The translations under genes and the position numbers were made by a program. The notes beneath the pieces were generated by a model. It was not told where the DNA came from, did no database searches, and saw nothing but the letters and a program-made list of their open reading frames with translations. From Alphaproteobacteria bacterium (GTDB lineage Bacteria > Pseudomonadota > Alphaproteobacteria > SMXS01), in the NCBI GenBank assembly GCA_016124315.1, contig WGNW01000087.1, positions 1 to 58,855 on the forward strand: 58,855 nucleotides of DNA. The letters run 5' to 3'. Below, piece by piece: positions 38,197 through 47,353 of this stretch. Each line of letters starts with the position of its first letter. Within the stretch, counting starts at the first letter, position 1.

Positions 38197-40242
38197 CTAG
38201 AAGCTCACCCCTACGCCGCCGAACAGGGTGCGCGGCAGGCCCGGCTTCAGTTCGACGCCGTTGAAGGCGGTATAGCGTCCGTTGGTGGCATAGCGCTGGT
38301 TGAGCACGTTGTGCAGCCGCACGAACACCTCGACGCCCTTGGCCACGAACATGTTGGCGCTGAGGTGCAGCAGGTCGTGGCCGCCATAGGTGTGGGTGTT
38401 GTCGTCGTCCAGGTAGTACGAGCCCAGGTGTTCCCAGGAAACCTCGAATCGGCCGCCGTTGAGGAAGCCGGGCCGCCAGTCCAGGCGGGCGCTGCCCACG
38501 TCCTTGGGCGATCGGTTGATCTTGTTGCCGGACAGGTCGACGCCGCTCACCGGTGTCCAGTCGATGAAGTGGTTGTCGGTCCGGGCATAGGACGCCGACA
38601 GGCTGAGCGTGGGCGTCACGTCGACGGTCACGCCCAGCTCGACGCCCTTGTGACGGGTGTCGCCGGCGTTCTGGATGTCGCGCACGCCGGTGGCGTTGTC
38701 GGTGAACACCAGGATGTCGTTCTTGATCTCCATAGTGTAGAGCGACAGGTCGAAGCTCACCCGCTGCCAGCGGCCGCGCAGCCCCACCTCGAAGCTCTCC
38801 GCCTTCACCGGCTTGAGGTCGGTGGAGCTTGACGAGGTGCCGGGCCGGAAGAGCTGGGCGGTGGTCGGCACCCGGAACGCCTGGCGATAGGAGAAGAAGG
38901 CATTCAGCCGGTCGGTGATGTCGTAGGTGAAGCCGGCCTTCGGAGTGAAGTTGCCGAAATGCAGCGTCTGGCTGGGCGGCCGGTTATGGGCCGCGGTCGG
39001 GTCGACCACGGTGCTCAAATTGTTGGTGTAGTCGTAGTGGGTGTAGTCGTAGCGCAGGCCCGCCGTCAGCCGCAGCCGCGGCGTGATCTGCCATTCGCCG
39101 TGCAGGTAGGGCGACAGAGTCAGCGCCTTGACGTTGAAGTCGTAGATGGTGCCCGCGTCGCTGAAGCTCACATAGAACTTGCCGTTCTTCACCGGGACGA
39201 TCCGGGTGTCGACCCGGCCGCCTGACGTGTGGTCGATGTCGAAGCCGGCGATCAGCCGGAACGAGTCGGAGAAGTCGTGGCGGAACTTGATCAATGCGCC
39301 CAGCGAGGTGGCGCTCTCGTCGAAATACGCCGGGTCGAAGGACAGCTGGAAGAACGGCAGCAGCTTGGTGCGGCCCCAGCGCACATAGGGATCGACGCTC
39401 AGCAGGCTGTCGCCGGCGGCATAGTCGATCAGGCTGTAGAAGCGCACGGATTCCACCAGCCGGAAGTCGATGGGCGACAGGTTGATGCGCGGATTGTTTC
39501 GGTAGTCGGCGAAGCTGAGGTTGGAGCCCGGCGAATCCTGGTTGACCCGCGCCAGCACCAGCACGTTGCGCACCGTCAGTGGCCCGCCATTGTCGATGGT
39601 CCAGGTGAGGGTGCCGAGCTGGTGATCGGCCTCGGTGGCGTCGCGCCAGCCGCTGTCCTGCATCAGGTTGATGTCGGCGCGGATGCCGTGCACGCCGACG
39701 GTGCCGCCCAGCGAGACCAGCGCCTGCTTGTAGCCGCGGGTGCTGCCCTGGAGCTGGATGCTGCCTTCGAAGTCCTTGGGCGGGCTGGGGGTGACGATGT
39801 TGATGACGCCGGCCACGGCGTCGGAGCCGTAGAGCGCGGTGCCCGGCCCCTTGGTGATCTCCATCCGCTCGATCTGCGACACGTTCATGTCGAACATGGC
39901 GTTGGTCTCGAAGAAGCCGGGCGCCTGCTTGGGCACGCCGTTCTCCAGGTAGAGGTAGAGCGGGTTGAAGTTGATCGGCTGGCGGATGGCGGTGACGTGG
40001 TGGTCGCCGCTCAGCCATCCCTGATAGACCCCGGGGATGCGGCCCATGATCTCCGACGGGTGGGTGACGTGGGCCTCGGCCAGTTCCTGCGCGTCCAGTA
40101 CGCCGATGCTTTCCGGCAGGTCGAACAGCGGCGTACCCTCGCGCGTCGCCGTCACCACCACCTGGCCCGGCTCGGCCGCCGCCGCGGCGGACAGGCCGAC
40201 GGCGGTGATCGCTGCCAGAGAGGCTGCAAGAATTGGCTTGAT
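38197..40242 (-). CDS. TonB-dependent outer-membrane receptor with non-canonical ATC start
   Basis: About 681 residues if read from the ATC at 40242. That frame begins (I/M)KPILAASLAAITAVGLSA, a textbook Sec signal peptide ending AAAAAEPG, followed by the TonB box VVVTATREG. The plug domain has VERMEI-type QIERMEITKGPGTALYGSDA and VAGVINIVTP; a 22-strand barrel follows, ending in Phe (LFGGVGVSF). The first ATG/GTG available is the GTG at 40161, inside the TonB box, which would delete the signal peptide and cannot give an exported receptor. A GGGGGAGCGG ribosome site lies just before the ATC. Ligand (ferric siderophore, cobalamin or other) not determinable. Divergent from the Rieske oxygenase operon. 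Confidence 0.85.
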   Translation of the reverse strand: MKPILAASLAAITAVGLSAAAAAEPGQVVVTATREGTPLFDLPESIGVLDAQELAEAHVTHPSEIMGRIPGVYQGWLSGDHHVTAIRQPINFNPLYLYLENGVPKQAPGFFETNAMFDMNVSQIERMEITKGPGTALYGSDAVAGVINIVTPSPPKDFEGSIQLQGSTRGYKQALVSLGGTVGVHGIRADINLMQDSGWRDATEADHQLGTLTWTIDNGGPLTVRNVLVLARVNQDSPGSNLSFADYRNNPRINLSPIDFRLVESVRFYSLIDYAAGDSLLSVDPYVRWGRTKLLPFFQLSFDPAYFDESATSLGALIKFRHDFSDSFRLIAGFDIDHTSGGRVDTRIVPVKNGKFYVSFSDAGTIYDFNVKALTLSPYLHGEWQITPRLRLTAGLRYDYTHYDYTNNLSTVVDPTAAHNRPPSQTLHFGNFTPKAGFTYDITDRLNAFFSYRQAFRVPTTAQLFRPGTSSSSTDLKPVKAESFEVGLRGRWQRVSFDLSLYTMEIKNDILVFTDNATGVRDIQNAGDTRHKGVELGVTVDVTPTLSLSASYARTDNHFIDWTPVSGVDLSGNKINRSPKDVGSARLDWRPGFLNGGRFEVSWEHLGSYYLDDDNTHTYGGHDLLHLSANMFVAKGVEVFVRLHNVLNQRYATNGRYTAFNGVELKPGLPRTLFGGVGVSF

Positions 40243-40442
40243 GGTCCGCTCCCCCTTCAGATGCGGCGGTGAGTTAAGGGCTGCGGTAACGGGGTGTCAA
40301 GCAGCGCGGTCGGACGCGCCGGTAACAAACAGTACAGATATCCCGTAACCGGACGCCGGTCTGGCAAGCCGGCCGCCTTGCTGCTATGGTGCGCCTCGAC
40401 CCGGCGTCCTGCGCCGGCTGAACGCTCATGGGAGACGGGACG

Positions 40443-41762
40443 ATGAACAAGCCGAACCTGCAACAGCTCAAGGCTCTGGACGGCGGCAGCAGCGCCAACC
40501 TGCGCGGCGACGCCATCACCGGCGACCGCTATTACTCGAAGGAGTTCATGGAGCGGGAGTGGGACCGCATGTGGACCCGCGTCTGGCACGTCGGCGCCCG
40601 CGTCGCCCAGCTCGCCCAGCCCGGCGACTACGCGGTTCACAATTTCCGCCACGAGTCGGTGCTGCTGGTGCGCGACGGCGAGGGCCAGTTCCGCGCCTTC
40701 TACAATGTCTGCAAGCATCGCGGGAACCGGCTGGTGTGGACCGACGAGGGCACCGCGCCTGCGTTCTCCTGCGCCTATCACGGCTGGACCTACGGTCTCG
40801 ACGGCGCGCTGCAGCACGTGCAGGACCCTGACAATTTCGCCGGCGGCAACCCGTGCGACGACGTGAGGCTGGAGGAACTGCCCTGCGACAGCTGGGGCGG
40901 CCTGGTCTGGTACAGCATGGACCCGGACGCCAAGCCGCTGCTGGAGTTCCTGCACCCCATCCCCGACCTGCTGCGCAACCGCAACATGGACGAGATGGTG
41001 CGGGTGGTCTGGCGCAAGGTCGACGTGCAGACCAACTGGAAGTTCGCCTCGGACAATTTCAACGAGTCGTACCATCTGCCGACGGTCCATCCCCAGATGA
41101 AGGCGAACATCGAGGAGGACTGGGCCAACACCGACTTCGAGATGTATCCCAGCGGCCACAACCGGATGATCGAGAAGGGCCAGCCGTCGCGGCGCAGCGA
41201 CCTGTTCGTGCCCGACGCCGTGTGGTCCGACTTCCTCGCCGCCTGGGACATGGACGCGGGCGACTGGCTGGGCCGGCCGGCGGAGGCGCGCATCGAGCTC
41301 CAGCGCCGCAAGCGCGAGGTGGGGCCGGCGCGCGGCCACCATTACATCGACCGGCTCAACGACGAGGAGCTGACCGACTATTTCCACCACACCATCTTCC
41401 CCAACCTCACCGTCACCGGCACGCCCATCGACGGCGGCATGCACGTGTTCCGCACCGAGCCCCATCCCACGGACCCGGAGCGCTGCACCTTCGAGTACTG
41501 GGCGCTGACGCCGGTCATCGAGGGCGCGGAGGCGGTGCCGACGGTGGCGGGCATGATGCCGCTCGCCGAGGCGGAGCTGGAGGAACTGACCTACGGCGTC
41601 GATCCGGTGGGCGATTTCGTCGACCAGGACCTCAGCGTCGCCGTGATGCAGCAGAAGGGGCTGCACTCCCGCGGCTACCGCGACGCCCGGCTCAGCGAGC
41701 AGGAGACGCGGGTGCGGCGGTTCCACGAGGTGCTCAACGACTACCTGGAGGGGCGGCGCTGA
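40443..41762 (+). CDS. Rieske non-haem iron oxygenase, alpha subunit
   Basis: 439 residues, aromatic-ring-hydroxylating dioxygenase alpha subunit. Rieske cluster ligands are C90 and H92 (NVCKHRGN) and C110 and H113 (CAYHGW). The mononuclear iron site lies in DNFNESYHLPTVHP at about residues 205-218. Start ATG 40443 with GGAGACGGG upstream; ATG at 40428 is a poorer alternative. It is the first gene of a three-gene unit whose stops and starts overlap. Ferredoxin and reductase partners are not in the window. Substrate unknown. Confidence 0.92.
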   Translation: MNKPNLQQLKALDGGSSANLRGDAITGDRYYSKEFMEREWDRMWTRVWHVGARVAQLAQPGDYAVHNFRHESVLLVRDGEGQFRAFYNVCKHRGNRLVWTDEGTAPAFSCAYHGWTYGLDGALQHVQDPDNFAGGNPCDDVRLEELPCDSWGGLVWYSMDPDAKPLLEFLHPIPDLLRNRNMDEMVRVVWRKVDVQTNWKFASDNFNESYHLPTVHPQMKANIEEDWANTDFEMYPSGHNRMIEKGQPSRRSDLFVPDAVWSDFLAAWDMDAGDWLGRPAEARIELQRRKREVGPARGHHYIDRLNDEELTDYFHHTIFPNLTVTGTPIDGGMHVFRTEPHPTDPERCTFEYWALTPVIEGAEAVPTVAGMMPLAEAELEELTYGVDPVGDFVDQDLSVAVMQQKGLHSRGYRDARLSEQETRVRRFHEVLNDYLEGRR

Positions 41763-42325
41763 TGACCGGCGTCGTCCGCTCGCGGGAGCGGCGGCTCGAC
41801 GACCTGCTGGCGAAGGACGCCATCTACGACCTGCTCTGCCGCTACTGCCACGGCATCGACCGCTGCGACGCCGAGGTGCTGAAGTCGGCCTACTGGCCGG
41901 ACGCCACCGAGACCCACGGCACCTTCGACGGCAATGCCTGGGCGTTCGCCGAGTTCATGACCGACAACATGCGGCGCACCATGCTGCGCAGCATGCAGAA
42001 GATCGGCAACGCCTGGATCACCATCGACGAGGACGGCGTCCACGGCCGCGGCGAGATCTACGTGACCGGCTACATGGACGTGCCCGGCGAAGCTGGCGGC
42101 GTGACCGAGATGACCGTCGGCGGCCGCTACCTGGACCGCTACGAGAAGCGCGGCGGGGAGTGGCGCATCATCGACCGGCTCTACGTCATGGACTGGAACC
42201 GCAACGGCCCGTCCACTGCCGAGTGGGAACAGGGCCTCTACGACATGCTGCGCACCCGCGGCGCCCGCCATCCCGAGGACCCGTGGGACCGCGGCCTGCC
42301 GGCCCGGCGGACGGGCGCGCCATGA
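41762..42325 (+). CDS. SnoaL-like / NTF2-fold protein, candidate beta subunit of the Rieske oxygenase
   Basis: 187 residues of the SnoaL_4-like group: LAKDAIYDLLCRYCHGIDRC at about residues 17-36, then SAYWPDATETHGTFDG, GRYLDRYEKRGGEWRI and IDRLYVMDWNR near the end. The same cone-shaped alpha+beta fold is used by small subunits of ring-hydroxylating dioxygenases and by stand-alone isomerases/dehydratases. The ATG overlaps the stop of the alpha subunit (TGATG), which supports a stoichiometric partnership, but this is inference. Confidence 0.8.
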   Translation: MTGVVRSRERRLDDLLAKDAIYDLLCRYCHGIDRCDAEVLKSAYWPDATETHGTFDGNAWAFAEFMTDNMRRTMLRSMQKIGNAWITIDEDGVHGRGEIYVTGYMDVPGEAGGVTEMTVGGRYLDRYEKRGGEWRIIDRLYVMDWNRNGPSTAEWEQGLYDMLRTRGARHPEDPWDRGLPARRTGAP

Positions 42326-43038
42326 GCGACGAGGCCGAGGACCTGCTGCGCCGGCTGATGCCGGACGCCTTCACGCCGGCGGACGCCACCCTGCAGGAGC
42401 GGCGCAGCGCGTCGACCCGGCTGACCATCCTCGACGCGGCGATCCGCTGCCTCGCCGAGCACGGCTATGCCGGCATGACCACGGCGCGGGTGGTCGAGAT
42501 GGCGCGGGCCTCGCGCGGCGCGGTGCTGCACCACTACCCGAGCAAGCAGGCGCTGCTCGAGGCGACCATCGACTACGCCTTTTACAAGCGGATGAGCCGC
42601 TACATCGCCGACGTGGCGCGCATGACCGAGGCGGAGCGGGTCGACGCCAACCTGGGCGTGCAGGCCCATTGGGAAGGCTACCTGACGCCCGAATACCAGG
42701 CCTATCTGGAGCTGCACGTCGCGGCCCGCACCGACGAGGAGCTGCGCCGCATCTTCATTCCGCGCGCCCGCCAGTTCGACGCGGTCTGGCGCGACGAGGT
42801 GGCCAAGGTTTTCCCCGAATGGTCCGCCTCCCGCTGGCGGTTCGACTTCGGCACCTATTTCGCCCGCGCCGTGCACGAGGGCATGGCGCTCAACCGCGAG
42901 ATCTGGAACAGCCCCGAACTGGAGCGGATCATGCTGGAGTTCGTCAGTGCCGCCGAGATCATGATCCGCGAAGGACGCCTCGACATCCGGCAGCCCGGCG
43001 AGGGCGAGGAGCCGGAGAAGCAGGCGGCGGCGAGATAG
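42322..43038 (+). CDS. TetR/AcrR family regulator of the Rieske operon
   Basis: 238 residues. HTH region LTILDAAIRCLAEHGYAGMT then VEMARASRGAVLHHYPSK; the ligand domain has ARTDEELRRIFIPRARQF, matching the block in the regulators at 25467 and 52261. Start ATG 42322 overlaps the SnoaL-like stop (ATGA). Because it is the last gene of the operon it probably regulates its own operon, and possibly the divergent TonB receptor. It converges with kdpE, with only 9 nt between stops and no terminator seen. Confidence 0.9.
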   Translation: MSDEAEDLLRRLMPDAFTPADATLQERRSASTRLTILDAAIRCLAEHGYAGMTTARVVEMARASRGAVLHHYPSKQALLEATIDYAFYKRMSRYIADVARMTEAERVDANLGVQAHWEGYLTPEYQAYLELHVAARTDEELRRIFIPRARQFDAVWRDEVAKVFPEWSASRWRFDFGTYFARAVHEGMALNREIWNSPELERIMLEFVSAAEIMIREGRLDIRQPGEGEEPEKQAAAR

Positions 43039-43047
43039 GCTCGGCCG

Positions 43048-43725
43048 TCAATCGGCCAGCCGGTAGCCGATGCCCGGCTCGTTGCGGATCAGCCTCGGCT
43101 GGGAAGGGTCCGCCTCCAGCTTGAGCCGCAGGGCACGGATCACCACCCTCAGATATTCGACGTCGTTCAGGTGGGCCCGGCCCCATACCTGCTCCAGCAG
43201 GGCGGCGTGCGTCAGGACCCGGCCGCCGGCTTCCACCAGCGCCTCCAGCACCGCGAACTCCCGCGGCGTCAGGGCGATCTCGCGGCCCTCCGATGTGACG
43301 CGGTGACGGCTGCGGTCGACGGCGATTCCGCCATGGCCCAGAATCGCCTCTCCAGCGGTCCGGGCCGCGGTGCGTCGCAGCGCCGCGCGCAGCCGTGCCA
43401 GGAGCTCGTCGCCGTCGAACGGCTTGGTCACGTAGTCATCGGCGCCCAGGTCGAGGGCGGCGATCTTCTCGGCTGTGGCGTCGCGGGCGCTCAGCACCAG
43501 GATGGGAACGGTCGAGCGCGACCGCAGCGCGGCGATCAGTTCGAGGCCGTCCCGGTCGGGCAGGCCGAGATCGACGATGGCCGCGTCCGGCGCTGCCCGC
43601 TCAAACTCGGCGAGCGCCGCTCGGCCGGTGGCAGCCGCCACGGCGGCATGGCCGCCTCGCGCCAGCACCGCCGACACCAGGCGCTGGATTGCGGCTTCGT
43701 CGTCGACAACCAGGATCCGGCTCAT
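43048..43725 (-). CDS. kdpE: KdpE-like response regulator
   Basis: 225-residue OmpR-family regulator. Receiver domain with acidic pair DDE (residues 8-10), phospho-acceptor D52 in IVDLGLPDRDG and the conserved K in DDYVTKPFD; C-terminal winged helix with LTPREFAVLEALVE, LLEQVWG and PGIGYRL. Sequence and the adjoining KdpD-like kinase mark it as KdpE. Its ATG overlaps the kdpD stop (ATGA). No kdpFABC is in the window; the target is more likely the kup gene in the same operon. Confidence 0.9.
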   Translation of the reverse strand: MSRILVVDDEAAIQRLVSAVLARGGHAAVAAATGRAALAEFERAAPDAAIVDLGLPDRDGLELIAALRSRSTVPILVLSARDATAEKIAALDLGADDYVTKPFDGDELLARLRAALRRTAARTAGEAILGHGGIAVDRSRHRVTSEGREIALTPREFAVLEALVEAGGRVLTHAALLEQVWGRAHLNDVEYLRVVIRALRLKLEADPSQPRLIRNEPGIGYRLAD

Positions 43726-45167
43726 GACCGGATTCCGAAGACGGGCATCGTCAGCGTGAAGCGGGCGCCGCCGGCCGGACCGTTGCCGGCGCGCACCTCA
43801 ATTCCCATCGCGTCGCAGAACCCCTTGACGATGGCGAGGCCGAGTCCGCTGCCGCCGGTGCGGTCGCCGCCGGCCAGCCGTACGAACCGGTCGAAGATGG
43901 CTGCTTCCTCGCCCGCCGGAATGCCCGGTCCATCGTCGGACACCGTCAGGGTCACGCCCGCGCCGGCCTCGGCGGCCGAAATCTCGATGGTGGAGGCCGC
44001 GTGGTGCATGGCGTTGTCCAGCAGGTTGGTCATCACGTGGCGCAACAGTACCGGATCGGCGTGCACAAGGGGCAGGTCGGCGGCGACGTCGCGGATCAGG
44101 CGGAAGCCAGCGAGCGCCGGTCCGGCTGCTTCGGCGGCGCCGGCGACGATATCCACGAGGTCGACGGGCTCGGGCGCCGGCAGCAGCGCGCCGCCCTCGA
44201 TCCGGGCGATTCCCAGCAGATCGTCCATCATCCGGTCGAGCCGGTTCGCTTGCGCCAGCATCCGCTCGACGGCAGGGCCGGGCGATTCCTGCGCGAGGGA
44301 TTCGAGATCGCCGTGCAGAACCGTCAGGGGCGTGCGGAAATCGTGTGCCAGGGAGGCCAGCAGGGTTCGCCGCAGCGCGTCCCTCTCCTCCAGTTGCTGG
44401 CGCGCGCGCCGTTCCTCCAGGAGGCCCAGCCGGTCGCGGGCCTCGCCCAGCACCGCGGCCTGCGCCCGCAGCCGGGCCAGCGACTGCGGCGAGCGGGGCG
44501 TGCCGTCGGCGGGACGGACCGCGGCGAGCACGTCCACGTCGCCGCCGCCTCGGCGGCCGAGGGGCAGGAATGTCCAATCCGCGCCGCCGACGATGCCCGT
44601 GCCGTGGCCGGCGGGATCGCCGTTGTGCACCGCCCATGCGGCGGCCGAGAGGTCGAGCGCGCCGAAGTCGTCCCGGTTCTCCAAGGGCTCGTCGTGCCGC
44701 AGCACGCGCGCGGCGCCGTGGCGGGCCTCGACGAAGCTGTGGCCGACCTTGACGGCCGAGGCCAGATCCTCGCGGCCGGCGAGCAGCGCCGCGAGCTGGG
44801 CGGCCTCGGCGCTGGCGTGGGCCTCCGCCTCGGCTTCCCGCTGCCGCGCCTTGAGCGCGGTGGCGAGGCGGCTGGTGACGAGGGCGACGGCCAGCAGGAC
44901 CACAAAGCTGACCACGTTGTCGAAGCCGTGCACGCGCAAGGTATAGCGGGGCGGCAGCAGGAAGAAGTTGTAGGCGAGCGCACCGGTCGCCGCAGCGAAC
45001 AGGCCGGGGCCGACGCCGCGCGCCGATACCAGCAGCACGGGCAGCAGGAACAGCAGCGCCGAGGAGGCCAGGCCGAGCGTGCCGATCCAGCGTCCGGTGA
45101 CGACCGTCACCAGCGCGACCGAGGCGGCCGCCAGCAGGTAGGGCTGCGCCTGGCGATGGCCGTCCAC
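43722..45167 (-). CDS. Short KdpD-like sensor histidine kinase
   Basis: About 481 residues from GTG 45167. It starts directly with the four-helix KdpD transmembrane unit (DUF4118: PYLLAAASVALVTVVTGRWI ... LAYNFFLLPPRYTLRV). A GAF-like segment follows, then the kinase core with the phospho-histidine H275 in SLAHDFRTPL, N-box NLLDNAMHH and G-box DDGPGIPAGEE / GSGLGLAIV. Classical KdpD (~890 residues) has an N-terminal KdpD/USP sensor of ~370 residues, which is absent here. Start: GGAG inside the end of kup 10 nt upstream suggests coupling; the longer frame to 45248 is Arg/Trp-rich and overlaps kup. Confidence 0.85.
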   Translation of the reverse strand: MDGHRQAQPYLLAAASVALVTVVTGRWIGTLGLASSALLFLLPVLLVSARGVGPGLFAAATGALAYNFFLLPPRYTLRVHGFDNVVSFVVLLAVALVTSRLATALKARQREAEAEAHASAEAAQLAALLAGREDLASAVKVGHSFVEARHGAARVLRHDEPLENRDDFGALDLSAAAWAVHNGDPAGHGTGIVGGADWTFLPLGRRGGGDVDVLAAVRPADGTPRSPQSLARLRAQAAVLGEARDRLGLLEERRARQQLEERDALRRTLLASLAHDFRTPLTVLHGDLESLAQESPGPAVERMLAQANRLDRMMDDLLGIARIEGGALLPAPEPVDLVDIVAGAAEAAGPALAGFRLIRDVAADLPLVHADPVLLRHVMTNLLDNAMHHAASTIEISAAEAGAGVTLTVSDDGPGIPAGEEAAIFDRFVRLAGGDRTGGSGLGLAIVKGFCDAMGIEVRAGNGPAGGARFTLTMPVFGIRS

Positions 45168-45171
45168 GGCG

Positions 45172-47079
45172 CTAGATCTCCACCAGCGAGCCGAGCTCGA
45201 CCACCCGGTTCGCGGGAATGCCGAAGAACGCGGTGGGGTCCGCCGCATTGCGGTGCAGGAAGGTGTAGAGCGTCGTCATCCATGCCGGCAGCAGCGGGCG
45301 GGCCGAACGGCGGATGGCGTTGCGCCCCACATAGAAGGAGGTGCCGCCCGGCGCCGACAGCAGCGACGGACCGCGCGCCAGGTCGCTGGGCAGGTCGACC
45401 TCGTCCATGTAGCCGTAGTGCAGGGTGGCGCGCACGAAATGCTCGTCGACGCCGCGCACTTCCAGCCGCTCCCGCACCGGCACGTGCGGGTCTTCCTCGG
45501 TCACCACCCAGAGCAGAATATTCTTCCGGTGCAGCGCCTTGTTGTGCTTGAGGTTGTGCAACAGCGCCGAGGGCGCGCTGGCCGGATCCTGGGTCAGGAA
45601 CACGGCGACGCCGTCGACGATGGCCGGCGGTCGGTTGGCCAGCACCCGGGCCAGTTCGTCGATGGGAACGCTCTGTTCGCCGCCCCGGCGCAATACGGTC
45701 CGGCGGCCCCGCATCCATGTGAGGATGACGAGGCCGACGACGGCGGCCACCAGCAGCGGCACCCAGCCGCCTTCGCTCACCCGCAGGAAGTTGGCGCCGA
45801 AGAACACCAGGTCGAGGACGAGGAAGGGCGCGATGAACAGTGCCGATCCCCAGACCGGCCAGCCCCATGCGCGCCAGACGATCACGAAGGCGAGACAGGT
45901 GGTGACCACCATGGTGCCGGTGACGGCGATGCCGTAGGCGGCCGCCATCGCCGAGCTGCTGCGGAAGGCGAAGACCAGCAGCATGACGCCCGCCAGCAGC
46001 AGCCAGTTCACCACCGGCATGTAGATCTGGCCGATCTTGTCGGCGGAGGTGCGGCGGATGGTGAGCCGGGGCAGCAGGCCGAGGGCGATCGCCTGCTGGG
46101 AGAGCGAGTAGGCGCCGGTGATCACCGCCTGGCTGGCGATGATGGTCGCGAGCGTGGCCAGGATCACCAGCGGAGCGCGCAAGGCGTCGGGCGCCATCAG
46201 GAAAAACCAGTCGGCGTTGGCGAACGGCCGGCCCGCGGCCTGGGCGGCGTGGAGCGCAGACAGGGCGAAGGCGCCCTGGCCCAGGTAGTTCAGGGTGAGC
46301 GCCGGCCAGACGAAGCCGAGCCAGCCGAGCTGGATCGGCAGCCTTCCGAAATGCCCCAGGTCGGCGATCAGCGCCTCCGCGCCGGTGACCGTCAGGAACA
46401 CGGCTCCCAGCACGAACAGGCCGGCGACGCCGTGGCCGGCGAGGAACGTCACGGCGTACCCCGGATCGAACGCCAGCAGGATCTGCGGCGCGTCGGCAAT
46501 GTGCCAGATCCCGAGTCCGGCGATGGCGAGAAACCAGACGGCGCAGACCGGTCCGAACAGGCGCGCGACCCTGGCCGTGCCCCGCGACTGGATGGAGAAC
46601 AGGCCCAGCAGGATGCCGGCGGTCAGGCCGAGGGTCAGCGGCTCGCTCATGACGTCGTTCAGGCCCGGCACCGTGCCGAGCCCCTCGACGGCCGACAGCA
46701 CGGACAGGGCGGGTGTGATGATCGCGTCGCCGAAGAACAGGGCGGCGCCGGCGGCTCCGAGCAGGAGGACCAGGGGCCATGCGCCGCGCGTCGCCCGGTT
46801 GGCCAGCGCCATCAGCGACAAGACGCCACCCTCGCCGCGATTGTCGGCACGGGTGAGGAAGAGGACATATTTCACCGTCACGACGATGATCAGCGCCCAC
46901 AGAGCGAGCGAGAGTACACCCAGAATCTCGCTGCGGACAATGCCGCCGCCGGCGGCCTGTGCCAACGCCTCGCGGAATGCGTAGAGCGGGCTTGTGCCGA
47001 TGGCGCCGTAGACGACGCCGATGGCGCCGAGCGTCAGGCCGGCGACATCGGCGCGGGGCTGGGCCGGATTGGCGGGCAT
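45172..47079 (-). CDS. kup: Kup-type potassium uptake protein
   Basis: 635 residues from ATG 47079, chosen because GGAGGA lies 7 nt upstream (the frame extends to 47118). K+/H+ symporter of the KUP/HAK/KT family: N-terminal GAIGVVYGAIGTSPLYAF, RADNRGEGGVLSLMALA, ALFFGDAIITPALSVLSAVEG, and about 12 membrane segments, then a cytoplasmic C-terminal ~170 residues ending in FFGIPANRVVELG. It is the first gene of kup-kdpD-kdpE (4-nt gap to kdpD), so uptake and its presumed sensor system are on one transcript. Confidence 0.94.
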   Translation of the reverse strand: MPANPAQPRADVAGLTLGAIGVVYGAIGTSPLYAFREALAQAAGGGIVRSEILGVLSLALWALIIVVTVKYVLFLTRADNRGEGGVLSLMALANRATRGAWPLVLLLGAAGAALFFGDAIITPALSVLSAVEGLGTVPGLNDVMSEPLTLGLTAGILLGLFSIQSRGTARVARLFGPVCAVWFLAIAGLGIWHIADAPQILLAFDPGYAVTFLAGHGVAGLFVLGAVFLTVTGAEALIADLGHFGRLPIQLGWLGFVWPALTLNYLGQGAFALSALHAAQAAGRPFANADWFFLMAPDALRAPLVILATLATIIASQAVITGAYSLSQQAIALGLLPRLTIRRTSADKIGQIYMPVVNWLLLAGVMLLVFAFRSSSAMAAAYGIAVTGTMVVTTCLAFVIVWRAWGWPVWGSALFIAPFLVLDLVFFGANFLRVSEGGWVPLLVAAVVGLVILTWMRGRRTVLRRGGEQSVPIDELARVLANRPPAIVDGVAVFLTQDPASAPSALLHNLKHNKALHRKNILLWVVTEEDPHVPVRERLEVRGVDEHFVRATLHYGYMDEVDLPSDLARGPSLLSAPGGTSFYVGRNAIRRSARPLLPAWMTTLYTFLHRNAADPTAFFGIPANRVVELGSLVEI

Positions 47080-47233
47080 GGGGCGGTCCTCCGTGATGAG
47101 CGCCCCGTCGTGCCGCAAGACCGCGTTACGGCGCCATCGGGAACCGGGCCACCAGGCGTAAAATCCGCGTAAAGGCGCTGGCTGACGATGGGTGCGTCGC
47201 GCTGTCGCAGACCAGGTGAGGCACTAGCACCAG

Positions 47234-47320
47234 CCGTCATACAGGCGCAGGCCGGTATCCAAGCTCGTGGGTATGGTCGTCTCGACAGTGACTGGATGCC
47301 GGCCTGCGCCGGCATGACGG
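47234..47320. repeat. Dispersed palindromic element D
   Basis: Two 28-nt arms (47234-47261, beginning CCGTCAT and ending GGTATCCA; 47293-47320, beginning TGGATGCCGG and ending GGCATGACGG) pair at about 24 of 28 positions around a 31-nt loop. This is the familiar CCGTCAT..GCAGGCCGG.ATCCA intergenic repeat. It fills the gap between the kup start and the phosphodiesterase stop. Confidence 0.8.
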
Positions 47321-47353
47321 CTTTGTGGATGTGCCAAAGCAGACGTCTTGTCT

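Noticed and set aside
38197-40161. GTG at 40161 as the TonB receptor start
   Set aside because: It lies inside the TonB box and would remove the signal peptide encoded just upstream in frame.
40243-40442. Cobalamin or other riboswitch before the TonB receptor
   Set aside because: I could not find a B12-box-like GCCACTG or a convincing multi-helix layout in the 200-bp gap.
43048-47079. A kdpFABC operon next to kdpDE
   Set aside because: No P-type ATPase or KdpA/C-like frame is present on either side; the neighbouring transporter is Kup.
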